From the IMG/VR virus record IMGVR_UViG_3300030098_002683, positions 1 to 28,850 of that record: DNA of 28,850 bases; one strand, given 5' to 3'. Position 1 is the first letter of the stretch, and every line of letters begins with the position of its first letter. This DNA is from a virus. Shown in pieces: positions 21,459-28,850 of this stretch. The notes under the pieces were generated by a model, which saw only the letters and a program-made list of their open reading frames with translations, was not told where the DNA came from and ran no database searches. The translations under genes and the position numbers were made by a program.

Positions 21459-21991
21459 TGGCACAATCGTTTCAAGCCGAGATAAAAGGTATAGATAAAT
21501 TAAAAAGAAGGCTTGATTACGCCAATATGACAAATAAACCAATAAGACAATTATTGAGAAGTACAGGTCAGGTTATAAGAAAAGAAGCTAGAAAAGAAGC
21601 ACCAGAGTTTTCAGGTAGTTTAAAAAATTCAATTCATGCACAAAGGGTACATGCAAAAGGTAGGTTACCTAATTCTGTAAGAGTTTTTTCTTCAAGAAGT
21701 TATGCACCGTTTGTTCATGGTGATCCAAAAATTTCAGGTAGGTTAAAATTAACCAAACCATTTACAAGATCAAAACCACATTTTCCACCAATTAAAAAAT
21801 TAATACCATGGGCAGAGGCAAAAGGTCTCAATCCATATGCAGTACAAAGATCAATAGGTAAAAAAGGTACACCATTGGTACCATTCTTTCTAATTGCAGA
21901 AAAAAACACAAGGCAGGAAAGAATTAATTTGGTAAGATTAACTGCACAGGCAATAGAAATAGAATATAAAAAAGGTAGGTTAGGTGGCTAG
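21458..21991 (+). CDS. HK97 gp10-like neck / tail completion protein
   Basis: 177 residues; ATG 21458 overlaps the previous stop. It is very basic and has IKGIDKLKRRLDYA, then RSTGQVIRKEARKEAPEFSGSLKNSI (about 40-65) and SRSYAPFVHGDP, the gp10-family pattern (aPxdtGxLrxSI...YxxxvExGt), here with HGDP in place of the usual E-x-G. Residues 110-145 include PHFPPIKKLIPWAEAKGLNPYAVQRSI. It joins head and tail. Confidence 0.82.
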   Translation: MAQSFQAEIKGIDKLKRRLDYANMTNKPIRQLLRSTGQVIRKEARKEAPEFSGSLKNSIHAQRVHAKGRLPNSVRVFSSRSYAPFVHGDPKISGRLKLTKPFTRSKPHFPPIKKLIPWAEAKGLNPYAVQRSIGKKGTPLVPFFLIAEKNTRQERINLVRLTAQAIEIEYKKGRLGG

Positions 21992-22391
21992 TTTAACATC
22001 AATTAGAAATGGTATCGGTACGAATCTTGAAAATATATCTTCATTAACTGTTTTTAAATTTGTACCAGATTCAATAGAGCCACCAACAGCAGTGGTTGGT
22101 GTTGTAGAGCTTGTTGAATATGATATTACAATACAAAGAGGTGCTGATAAATATGAAATACCAATTTATGTTTATGTATCAAAGGTTGACGCACAAGACA
22201 GCCAAGAAACATTAGATTCTTTTTTGGCTAGTACAGGATCTTCTTCAGTAAAGGCACAAATTGAATCAGATGTTACACTTGGTGGTGCGGCTAATTCTTG
22301 TAGGGTAATTGAAGCCAAAGAGGTTGGCGTGTATACTATAAATAACATTGATTATTTAGGTGTTGAATATACAGTAGAGGTAATAGCATAA
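21984..22391 (+). CDS. Tail terminator / tail completion-like protein
   Basis: 135 residues from GTG 21984, with AGGTTAGG upstream and an 8-base overlap. It starts MASLTSIRNGIGTNL and has a beta-strand pattern VVELVEYDITIQRGADKYEIPIYVYVSKVD in the middle, then ends with GVYTINNIDYLGVEYTVEVIA. The length, position directly after the gp10-like gene and fold pattern match tail terminator proteins that cap the tail tube. Confidence 0.65.
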   Translation: MASLTSIRNGIGTNLENISSLTVFKFVPDSIEPPTAVVGVVELVEYDITIQRGADKYEIPIYVYVSKVDAQDSQETLDSFLASTGSSSVKAQIESDVTLGGAANSCRVIEAKEVGVYTINNIDYLGVEYTVEVIA

Positions 22392-22627
22392 TGTATGAAG
22401 TTTTAATAGGTTTTGAAACCGATAAAAAAAGATATGAGGTCGGTGATATTGTTAAAAAAGAAGATTTGAAAAATAAAACCTTTAATGAGTTAAAAAAATT
22501 AAATGTTATTGAAAAAGCAGATTTAAATAAAACTGTAAAGAGGGCAAGAAATGACAAAGGACATTTTATTGCTGATGATCCAAACACACCAGAAAATGAA
22601 GCATGGTATGAAACGGAGGAAGAATAA
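22391..22627 (+). CDS. 78-residue hypothetical structural-region protein
   Basis: ATG 22391 overlaps the previous stop; its own TAA overlaps the next ATG. MYEVLIGFETDKKRYEVGDIVKKEDL resembles small phage proteins with a single beta-barrel-like repeat (xRYxxGDxV) found next to head-tail joining genes. The rest is charged. A head-decoration or completion role is a guess. Confidence 0.5.
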   Translation: MYEVLIGFETDKKRYEVGDIVKKEDLKNKTFNELKKLNVIEKADLNKTVKRARNDKGHFIADDPNTPENEAWYETEEE

Positions 22628-22719
22628 TGGGATATGGTAGAGGTACAGGATCAGGTGGCCGAAGATCAAACAGAAATAGACGTAGAAGAAGAAGAAGGCA
22701 AACAAGGAGTATGTTCTAA
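22627..22719 (+). CDS. 30-residue Arg-rich, protamine-like peptide
   Basis: ATG 22627 and TAA 22717-22719 overlap genes on both sides by one base, so it is translated in coupling. The sequence begins MGYGRGTGSGG and contains 12 Arg in 30 residues, seven in a row (18-24), with no acidic residue. The composition is like DNA-condensing or RNA-binding peptides. In this late region it could be packaged with DNA or could simply bind RNA. Function is inference from charge only. Confidence 0.6.
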   Translation: MGYGRGTGSGGRRSNRNRRRRRRRQTRSMF

Positions 22720-23435
22720 TGGCATTTGTACATGGTAAAGATTCAAAAGTTTTTTTGGATAATAATGATTTTGGTGAATATTTTAATAATGTAGATTTTA
22801 CAAAAACAGCAGATGTAACAGAAACAACTGCATTTGGATCTTCAAATAAATCTTATATTGCAGGTGATAAGGACGGCACAGTTAGTTTATCTGGTATGTT
22901 TGATTCAGTTGCAGATGCAGTTCTTCAACCATTTTTAGGATCATCAACAAATACTGATATATGCATTGGTGCAGATGGTATTACAGACGGCAAAAGTATA
23001 TTTTTTGGTACAGGTGTAGTAACAAATTATGGACAATCTTCACCCGTTGGTGATGTTGTTGCCACTACTGTGGATTTACAGTCTAATGCAGGTTTATTTA
23101 CTGGTTTGGTTTTAGATAATGCAACTGTTACTGCAACAGGTAATTCAACAGTAACCGATAATAGTGCTTCAACAAGTAATGGTGGTGGTGCAATCGCCAT
23201 TGTTACTGCAAAATCTGGGTCATCAACACCAACAGCAACAATCAAGATACAACATAGTTCAGATAATGTTACATTTGTTGATCTTGTAACTTTTACAGAT
23301 TTCACGGCCGTAGGTTCACAAGTTAGTGAGGTTGCGAGTGGAACAACAATAAATAGATACCTTAGAGTCAATTATACGATAACTGGTAGTACACCAAGTT
23401 TTTCTGTAATAGTTGGCTTTGGAAGAGTAGGATAG
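22719..23435 (+). CDS. Tail tube paralogue 1 with extra C-terminal domain
   Basis: 238 residues from ATG 22719. Residues 1-115 align by eye with the next gene: MAFVHG, NNVDF, TADVTETT, SNKSYIAGDKDGTVSLSG and SSPVGDVVA are shared. This is a tail-tube-like beta domain. Residues 118-238 (VTATGNSTVTDNSASTS..., IKIQHSSDNVTFVDLVTF, RYLRVNYTITGSTPSFSVIVGFGR) form an added beta-sandwich of the type often used for surface display. It could be the major tail protein with an outward domain, or a minor one. Confidence 0.75.
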   Translation: MAFVHGKDSKVFLDNNDFGEYFNNVDFTKTADVTETTAFGSSNKSYIAGDKDGTVSLSGMFDSVADAVLQPFLGSSTNTDICIGADGITDGKSIFFGTGVVTNYGQSSPVGDVVATTVDLQSNAGLFTGLVLDNATVTATGNSTVTDNSASTSNGGGAIAIVTAKSGSSTPTATIKIQHSSDNVTFVDLVTFTDFTAVGSQVSEVASGTTINRYLRVNYTITGSTPSFSVIVGFGRVG

Positions 23436-23444
23436 GAGAGAAAT

Positions 23445-23855
23445 ATGGCATTTGTACATGGATCGGATAGTGTTTTCAAAATTGATAACGCAAGTGGATC
23501 ATTAACCGATATATCTGCATTTGTGAATAATGTAGACTTTCCAGAAACAGCTGATGTGGCTGAAACAACAACTCTAGGTGCAAGCAATAAAACCTATATT
23601 GCAGGTTTGAAAGATGCGACAATTTCACTTGGTGGAGTTTGGGACGCAACAGCAGACGCAATATTTGGTGCAGTAGTAGGTCAAGCTGCTACATTGTCTT
23701 ATGAATATTCACCAGAAGGTACTGCGTCTGGAAAGATTAAGTACACAGGGGAATGTATATTGACAAATTATGCTATTTCTTCACCAGTAGGAGATGTTGT
23801 TGCATTTTCTGGCGATCTGCAAGTCACAGGTGCAGTAACTAGAGGCACACACTAG
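23445..23855 (+). CDS. Tail tube paralogue 2, probable major tail protein
   Basis: 136 residues from ATG 23445 after AGGAGAG. It is a tail-tube domain alone: MAFVHGSDSVFKIDN, NNVDFPETADVAETTTLGAS, NKTYIAGLKDATISLGGVW and SSPVGDVVAFSGDLQVTG. The gene lies just before the tail chaperone and tape measure, the usual place for the tail tube. It lacks the extra domain of its neighbour. Which copy forms most of the tube cannot be read from sequence. Confidence 0.82.
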   Translation: MAFVHGSDSVFKIDNASGSLTDISAFVNNVDFPETADVAETTTLGASNKTYIAGLKDATISLGGVWDATADAIFGAVVGQAATLSYEYSPEGTASGKIKYTGECILTNYAISSPVGDVVAFSGDLQVTGAVTRGTH

Positions 23856-23862
23856 GTTTACA

Positions 23863-24204
23863 ATGACTGAAAAGAAAAAACGACTAACGCTTGAAGATTT
23901 GGCCTCAATACCAAATGTTCCAACAGAAGAGGTATTTATACCTCAATGGGATAGAACAATATTGGTACAGGGTATTTCAAAGGCAACACAAATAAAATTA
24001 GGTCGGCTAATCAATGCAGATGATACAGATGCATTTGATTACCAAAAAGAATTACTTAAGGTTTCAGTTCTTGAGCCAAAACTAGATGATGACGCAATTA
24101 ATATGCTTTATGAAAAAGAATCTACGGTTATAGATCAGATTTTTGTAGCATTAAACGATATTAATGGTTTAGGGGGTCAAGGCGATCTAGCCGACCAATT
24201 TTGA
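23863..24204 (+). CDS. Tail assembly chaperone, short form (gpG-like)
   Basis: 113 residues from ATG 23863, AGG upstream. It begins MTEKKKRLTLEDLASIPNVP and has PQWDRTILVQGISKATQIKLGR, typical of tail assembly chaperones that coat the tape measure protein during tail assembly. It ends QF then TGA at 24202-24204, and an open extension lies in the +1 frame. The short form would be made in excess, as is known for gpG/gpGT systems. Confidence 0.82.
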   Translation: MTEKKKRLTLEDLASIPNVPTEEVFIPQWDRTILVQGISKATQIKLGRLINADDTDAFDYQKELLKVSVLEPKLDDDAINMLYEKESTVIDQIFVALNDINGLGGQGDLADQF

Positions 24205-24205
24205 A
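24199..24205 (+). other. Putative +1 ribosomal frameshift site TTT TGA A
   Basis: In the short-form frame the ribosome reads CAA TTT TGA. If Phe-tRNA slips forward by one base it still pairs with TTT (24200-24202), and the next codon becomes GAA. The downstream frame is closed by TAG at 24188-24190 just upstream, so the switch must occur within about 12 bases here. A stop codon in the A-site is the same logic as the release factor 2 gene frameshift. Confidence 0.6.
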
Positions 24206-24397
24206 AACGATACTGATTTAACATTTGAATTTAAATTGGCACGTGATCTAGGTATGACTGTGGGTAGTATGCGACAATCAATGTCCATGCTAGAATATCA
24301 ACAGTGGATAGGTTTTTACCTATATGAAAAAAAACGCAGAGATTACCAACAGGCAATGCAAGAGGCAGAATTGAATAAACAAAGGTCAAAAAGATAA
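24203..24397 (+). CDS. Frameshift extension of the tail chaperone (gpT-like)
   Basis: 64 codons plus stop (24395-24397) in the +1 frame, reading ENDTDLTFEFKLARDLGMTV, then MRQSMSMLEYQQWIGFYLYE and ending NKQRSKR. The SMLEYQQWIGFY segment is typical of the second part of tail chaperones. There is no start with a ribosome binding site, which supports a fused 177-residue long form. The stop overlaps the tape measure start. Confidence 0.78.
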   Translation, partial: ENDTDLTFEFKLARDLGMTVGSMRQSMSMLEYQQWIGFYLYEKKRRDYQQAMQEAELNKQRSKR

Positions 24398-26787
24398 TGG
24401 CAGTAGCAGATATATTTATTCGTATTGTTACAAAAGGTGCCGAGCTTGCAGGTAAACAAATGGAAGGTCTTGGTGGTAAAACTGCCAAACTTTCAAAGGT
24501 TGTAAAAGGGGCCGCAGTTGCATTTGGTACTGCATTAGCAATTGGTGTTTCAAAGGCAGTAAGAGAATTTGTTGAATTTGAGGACGCACTAACCCAATCT
24601 CTTGCAATCATGAACACTACTGTTCAAGAACAAGAGAGAATGGTACAGGCCGCTAGAGATGTTGCCACATCTACAAGAATATCTGCAACAGAATCAGCAG
24701 AGGCTTTCTTTTTCTTAGCATCAGCAGGTTTAAATGCAACACAATCTATTGCTGCATTACCACAGGTAGCAAAATTTGCACAAGCAGGTATGTTTGATAT
24801 GTCATTAGCCACCGATCTCGCCACAGACGCACAATCAGCATTAGGTCTAACTGTAAGTGACGCACAAAAAAACTTAGAGAATCTAACAAGGGTTACTGAT
24901 GTTCTTGTAAAGGCCAATACATTGGCAAATGCAAGTGTTCAACAGTTTTCGGAAGCATTAACAACTAAATCAGGTGCGGCATTAAAGGTTGTAAATAAAG
25001 ATATAGAAGAGGGTGTTGCTGTTTTGGCTGCATTTGCAGATCGTGGTGTAAAAGGTGCAGAGGCAGGTGAAAAATTAAACCAAGTTTTAAGAGATATACC
25101 AAGGGCAACTGCAAAGAATAGTGAAGAATTTGCCAAACTAGGTCTAAATATGTTTGATACACAAGGGAACATGAAAAATGTTGCTGATATTGTAGAAGAA
25201 TTGGACGCAGTGCTTGGGCCAATGTCTGATGAGATGAAAGCGGCAACATTAGATCAATTAGGTTTGAATCGTGGTGTTGCAGACGCAGTAAAGATTCTTT
25301 CTGGTGCAGGGGATCAAATAAGAGAATATGAACAGGCATTAAGAGATTCAGCAGGTGCAACAGAAGAGGTTGCTGATAAACAAATAAATTCTCTTGCAGG
25401 TCAGGCAGATATATTAAAAGATAGGTTTTCAGTATTAGGTCAAATAATTATAGAAGAATTTGAGCCAGCAATAAGAGATACCATTGAAGCAACATCTGAT
25501 CTTCTTCAAACCTTTACAGATTCCATACCCGGTATAAAAGCGTATTTTAAAGTTTTAGATGACAATATAGACACGTATGGTTTTTTTGGTGGGATTATAA
25601 GATTTGCAATTAAAGGTAACCAAGAAATTGCATTTGAATTATCAAGGGTTGCAGAAAGGCACAAAACTGCTTCAGATTTTGTAAAAAGAAATGCCGAAAG
25701 AAATAGAGAATATGCAGAAAAATTAAGAATTGCAAATTTAGAACAAATTGACGCAACAAGAAATTCAGAAAGGTATGCAGTAGAACAAGATATGTTGGCA
25801 GTTTCTCTTATGGACACAACAAAACAAGTAGAAGAACAAACAGAGGCAGTAACTGAATTATCTGATGAAATGTTGGATAAACAACTTGGTGCCTTATCAG
25901 CAATGCTTGACGCAGAACAAAATTACCAAGATATATTAAAAGAAAATGAAAGGTTATTAGATAAAAGAAATAAGGCCGATCAAAAGGTAACAGATGTTGA
26001 AAAACAATTAGAAAGACAAAAACAAAAGGTAACCAATATTGAAGAAAAATTATTTGAGGCAAGAAAAAATGCAACAAGAATTACAGACGAAGAAAAACTT
26101 GCAATTTTAAGGCAAGAAGAGGCAGTAAGAAGATTAACTGAAATAGAAGATAAATCAGAATTACAGAAACAAGAATTGATTGTTGCACAAAACAGATTAA
26201 ATGAAATAAGACAACAGGCAATAGGTGATGATCGTGAGGTAATAAGGTTAAAAAATGAATTAGAACAAGCTGAAAGAGAACAGATTAGGTTACTTGATGA
26301 TCTGAAAGACGCACAAGAAAGATTTAATGAGGCAAACAAAGACTTTCAAGAATTAAAACAACCACAACATTTGTTAAAGATTGCACAAGCAAAAAGAGAA
26401 TTAGATAAGGCAATTTCAGATGTTAAGGCATTTGATAATTTAAAGGCAGCTTTAGATTCAATAGCCAAAAGTACAGGTCAAACATTGGCAGATATTTATA
26501 AGGACATATTGGCAGTGATGAATATGAAACCACCAACTGCAACAACTAACGGTGGCGGATCATCACCACCACCATTTATACCTACACCAAGTCCAACAGG
26601 TGATTTAACTTTACCAACAGAAACAACTGCAACACAAAGGGTACTGGCAGATTCAAGATTTAATGGTGGATCAGGTGTTACAACAATTTTAAATATACAA
26701 AATAACATACAGGGTGAATTTAATGCTGATGATGTTGCAGTAAAGGTTGTTGAGGCACAAAAAAGAGGTCTAAAGGTTATATTATGA
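24397..26787 (+). CDS. Tail tape measure protein
   Basis: 796 residues from ATG 24397, overlapping the previous stop. Residues 25-360 are the TP901-type tape measure core: GGKTAKLSKVVKGAAVAFGT, EFEDALTQSLAIMNTT, ATSTRISATESAEAFFFLAS, VQQFSEALTTKSGAAL, ILADRGVKG-like segment at about 212-220, and SLAGQADILKDRFSVLGQ. Residues 490-690 are a long coiled coil. A Pro-rich linker (FIPTPSPTG) and a short C-terminal domain follow. Using the known ratio of about 0.15 nm per residue, the tail would be about 120 nm long. Confidence 0.92.
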   Translation: MAVADIFIRIVTKGAELAGKQMEGLGGKTAKLSKVVKGAAVAFGTALAIGVSKAVREFVEFEDALTQSLAIMNTTVQEQERMVQAARDVATSTRISATESAEAFFFLASAGLNATQSIAALPQVAKFAQAGMFDMSLATDLATDAQSALGLTVSDAQKNLENLTRVTDVLVKANTLANASVQQFSEALTTKSGAALKVVNKDIEEGVAVLAAFADRGVKGAEAGEKLNQVLRDIPRATAKNSEEFAKLGLNMFDTQGNMKNVADIVEELDAVLGPMSDEMKAATLDQLGLNRGVADAVKILSGAGDQIREYEQALRDSAGATEEVADKQINSLAGQADILKDRFSVLGQIIIEEFEPAIRDTIEATSDLLQTFTDSIPGIKAYFKVLDDNIDTYGFFGGIIRFAIKGNQEIAFELSRVAERHKTASDFVKRNAERNREYAEKLRIANLEQIDATRNSERYAVEQDMLAVSLMDTTKQVEEQTEAVTELSDEMLDKQLGALSAMLDAEQNYQDILKENERLLDKRNKADQKVTDVEKQLERQKQKVTNIEEKLFEARKNATRITDEEKLAILRQEEAVRRLTEIEDKSELQKQELIVAQNRLNEIRQQAIGDDREVIRLKNELEQAEREQIRLLDDLKDAQERFNEANKDFQELKQPQHLLKIAQAKRELDKAISDVKAFDNLKAALDSIAKSTGQTLADIYKDILAVMNMKPPTATTNGGGSSPPPFIPTPSPTGDLTLPTETTATQRVLADSRFNGGSGVTTILNIQNNIQGEFNADDVAVKVVEAQKRGLKVIL

Positions 26788-28052
26788 GTGTCGCATTTGA
26801 TTCAAATGTGGACCTTACAGTTGAAATTGCATTTGATTCTAACCCTTTTGATACAAGTCCGTCTTTCACAGATATTTCAACATTTGTTAGATCATTTACA
26901 ACATCAAGAGGTAGGGTCAATGAATTAGGTCAATTTGGTGCAGGTAGATTATCTTTATTACTTTCTAATGTTGATAATAGATTTAATCCAACAAATACAT
27001 CTTCACCATTTTTTGATTCATCAGCAGGTAAAACTAAAATTCAACCACTAAAAAGAGTAAGGGTCTCTGCCGATTTTGATTCTACAACATATAAAATTTT
27101 TGAGGGTTTTTTAGATAAAATACCGGTTTCTTATCCAGCAAATGGTAATGATTCTGTTGTAACAATTACAGCTTCTGATGCCTTTAGAATATTTAAACAA
27201 GGTGATATTCAGGCAAGAGGTTTCAGACTTGGGTTACCAGGATTTTCTGAAATAGGTCAATCTACAAGATTATCTTTTACACCTTCAACAAATGAATTAT
27301 CAAGTACAAGGGTAACAAATATTTTAAATGCAATCGGTTGGCCTTCTGATCGTAGAGATATAAATACAGGTACATTGCAGGTAGGTACACAACAATCAAC
27401 AGATAATGTTTTAACTGCATTACAAGAATGTGAAACTGCTGAAAATGCGCAATTATTTATATCTGCTGACGGCAAGGTAACATTTAGAAATAGAGATTAT
27501 AGGCTATCAAATACAAAAGCCATAAATGTTCAAGCAACATTTAGTAATGACGGATCTAATTTACCTTATACAGATGTTGGAATCTCTTTTGATGATGAAG
27601 AAATAATTAACATTTATGAATGGACAAGAGAGGGTGGTACAACACAATTTACAGCAGATACAGATTCTGTTCTTTCTTATGGTGCCTTTGTAAACCAAAC
27701 AACAACAATAAATATTTCTGATACAAACGTTGCCTCTTTAATATCACAAAAGGTTGCAGAAACATCAACACCACAAATAAGATTTGATAAATTGGTAATA
27801 AATCCAAGACAAAATACGCTAATATGGAATCAAGCACTTGGTAGAGATTTTGGCGATAGAATCAAAGTCAAGGTTGTGAATCCAGACGGATCAAGTTTTG
27901 ATGATGAGGTACTGATAGAATCAATAACCCATGAGGTGTCAGCACTTGCACAATCATGGAATTGGACGCTAACATTAAGTCCAGCAGGTTCTTCAGCATG
28001 GATTTTAGGACAAGCTAAACTGGGTGAGGGTACAAGATTTGCTTACGCATAA
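26784..28052 (+). CDS. Distal tail / minor tail protein
   Basis: 422 residues from ATG 26784 (ATGA overlap). TFVRSFTTSRGRVNELGQFGA, AGRLSLLLSNVDNRFNPTNTSSP, QPLKRVRVSADFDST and YKIFEGFLDKIPVSYP are characteristic of the minor tail proteins after the tape measure in actinobacterial siphophages. Residues 180-330 hold a baseplate-hub-like part (QESTDNVLTALQECETAENA-type helix, LFISADGKVTFRNRDYR). It probably starts tail tip assembly. Family by motif recall. Confidence 0.75.
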   Translation: MSVAFDSNVDLTVEIAFDSNPFDTSPSFTDISTFVRSFTTSRGRVNELGQFGAGRLSLLLSNVDNRFNPTNTSSPFFDSSAGKTKIQPLKRVRVSADFDSTTYKIFEGFLDKIPVSYPANGNDSVVTITASDAFRIFKQGDIQARGFRLGLPGFSEIGQSTRLSFTPSTNELSSTRVTNILNAIGWPSDRRDINTGTLQVGTQQSTDNVLTALQECETAENAQLFISADGKVTFRNRDYRLSNTKAINVQATFSNDGSNLPYTDVGISFDDEEIINIYEWTREGGTTQFTADTDSVLSYGAFVNQTTTINISDTNVASLISQKVAETSTPQIRFDKLVINPRQNTLIWNQALGRDFGDRIKVKVVNPDGSSFDDEVLIESITHEVSALAQSWNWTLTLSPAGSSAWILGQAKLGEGTRFAYA

Positions 28053-28064
28053 AGAAAGGTAAAA

Positions 28065-28538
28065 ATGGCAGGCGCAGGTTTTAAGGTATATGCAACTGGT
28101 GATCTAATCACCGCAACAGAATTTAACACTTTTTTGCAAGAACAGGTGATAATGGTTTTTGCTGATAGCTCTGCACGAGATTCTGCCGTTTCAAGTCCAA
28201 GTGAGGGCATGTTTTGTTTTCTTAAGGATTCAGATACATTGCAATTTTACAATGGTGGGTCTTGGGCAAGTTTTATTGGCGATGGAGATATTACAGGTGT
28301 AACAATTACAACAAGTAGCACCTCTGGTTTATCTGGTGGTGCAACTGCCTCATCAGGTGCATTTTCATCAACATTGGTAATTGCACCAAATCAGGCAACA
28401 TCGGCCACAGTTGCAGGTTCTGATATTGTTTTGATCGGTGATGCTGATGATAGCAATAATTTAAAAAAGACAACTGCACAAGATATTGCAAATTTGGCAG
28501 GTGGCGTAACATTAGGATTAGTATTAGCATTAAGCTAG
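28065..28538 (+). CDS. Tail tip / fibre-associated protein
   Basis: 157 residues from ATG 28065 after GAAAGG. It begins KVYATGDLITATEFNTFLQEQ and has RDSAVSSPSEGMFCFLKDSD, LQFYNGGSWASF, a pattern common in phage tail proteins near the tip. A Ser/Gly/Thr-rich stretch (about 80-105) and VAGSDIVLIGDADDSNNLKK, TTAQDIANL follow. These repeats occur in fibre-like proteins. No receptor-binding domain can be named. Confidence 0.65.
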   Translation: MAGAGFKVYATGDLITATEFNTFLQEQVIMVFADSSARDSAVSSPSEGMFCFLKDSDTLQFYNGGSWASFIGDGDITGVTITTSSTSGLSGGATASSGAFSSTLVIAPNQATSATVAGSDIVLIGDADDSNNLKKTTAQDIANLAGGVTLGLVLALS

Positions 28539-28551
28539 AAAGGATAAAAAA

Positions 28552-28850
28552 TTGGCAGATGTATTAGAAGGCGTTGTAGGAACATTAGGAACAAGTAACG
28601 CAGATTTATTAGACGCAGTAGGGTCATCAACAACAGAAACAATTATTGGTATGTCTTTTGCTAATGTTAATTCAAGCAGTCAAGATGTAACAATAGATAT
28701 TGAAATTGTTAAATCTGGTGGATCTACTACACCACATCTTCTCAATGATGTAACTGTACCAGCAGGAACAACGCTTGTATGGGAAACAAAGGTAGTTTTG
28801 ACAACAGGTGATAAGATACAGGGATTGTGTTCAAGTGCTTCAAGTATAGA
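28552..28850 (+). CDS. Tail-region protein, C-terminus beyond window
   Basis: TTG 28552 lies eight bases after GAAAGG and opens a frame that runs off the right edge (99 complete codons seen). It begins MADVLEGVVGTLGTSNADLL, then ETIIGMSFANVNSSSQDVTI, VKSGGSTTPHLLNDVTVPAG and LTTGDKIQGLCSS. This matches small beta-sandwich proteins found beside tail genes that resemble fibre-tip or decoration proteins. Incomplete, so the call is tentative. Confidence 0.6.
   Translation, partial: MADVLEGVVGTLGTSNADLLDAVGSSTTETIIGMSFANVNSSSQDVTIDIEIVKSGGSTTPHLLNDVTVPAGTTLVWETKVVLTTGDKIQGLCSSASSI

Noticed and set aside
24171-24176. AGGGGG as a Shine-Dalgarno-type stimulator of the frameshift
   Set aside because: It lies 22 bases from the TTT codon; the known release factor 2 type stimulation needs about three.
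1-28850. Terminal overlap proving a complete circular genome
   Set aside because: Both edges lie in tail-region genes, but I see no repeated sequence between the two ends, so completeness cannot be claimed.

Overview
The window is a stretch of a tailed-phage genome with siphovirus morphology and HK97-type capsid. It is AT-rich and very densely packed. Every gene I accept reads on the + strand, mostly with 1-14 base overlaps or a GAAAGG-type ribosome binding site directly before the start. I see no tRNA, integrase, insertion sequence, CRISPR array, DNA polymerase or primase. The host is probably a low-GC marine bacterium, possibly a marine actinobacterium. That is inference from poly-threonine linkers in a secreted protein, an r1t-like holin, an actinophage-style distal tail protein and several starts that look leaderless. 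Both window edges fall inside tail genes, so the part not shown probably holds the rest of the tail tip or fibre genes.

Layout. Bases 1-3673: end of a virion gene, a tail-fibre-assembly-like protein, a DUF5675 protein, a holin, a 669-residue secreted poly-Thr/acidic protein and three small membrane-associated or Cys-rich proteins. Bases 3674-3918: non-coding, with two matching long stem-loops. Bases 3919-6672: a small basic protein coupled to a metallophosphoesterase, a lysozyme/transglycosylase and small unknown genes. Bases 6740-8255: a ParB-like protein coupled to a TET-associated-type glycosyltransferase, suggesting DNA base hypermodification. Bases 8264-11663: a structured leader RNA, an HTH protein, a Rad52-like annealing protein, an HTH replication-type protein and a run of small early-type genes. 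Bases 11676-12346: terminators and promoters around one unknown gene. Bases 12347-14817: terminase small subunit, an MT-A70 adenine methyltransferase cassette flanked by a direct repeat, and terminase large subunit. Bases 14864-28850: a pseudoknot leader, portal, minor head protein, protease, capsid, neck genes, an Arg-rich 30-residue peptide, two paralogous tail tube proteins, a frameshifted tail chaperone, tape measure, distal tail and tail-tip genes.

How it works together. Three promoters share an exact AATCTAAGATT palindrome touching a TTGACA box (5811, 10153, 11754), and a fourth site has a near match (5217). This looks like a small phage regulon. Late genes appear to start near a TATAAT box directly before the terminase small subunit, just after a strong terminator. 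The most unusual items are the +1 frameshift signal (TTT TGA) in the tail chaperone, the methyltransferase cassette bracketed by a 35-base repeat that preserves stop/start coupling, the ParB-glycosyltransferase pair without a visible hydroxylase, the structured leaders before 8376 and 14920, and the 669-residue secreted protein.
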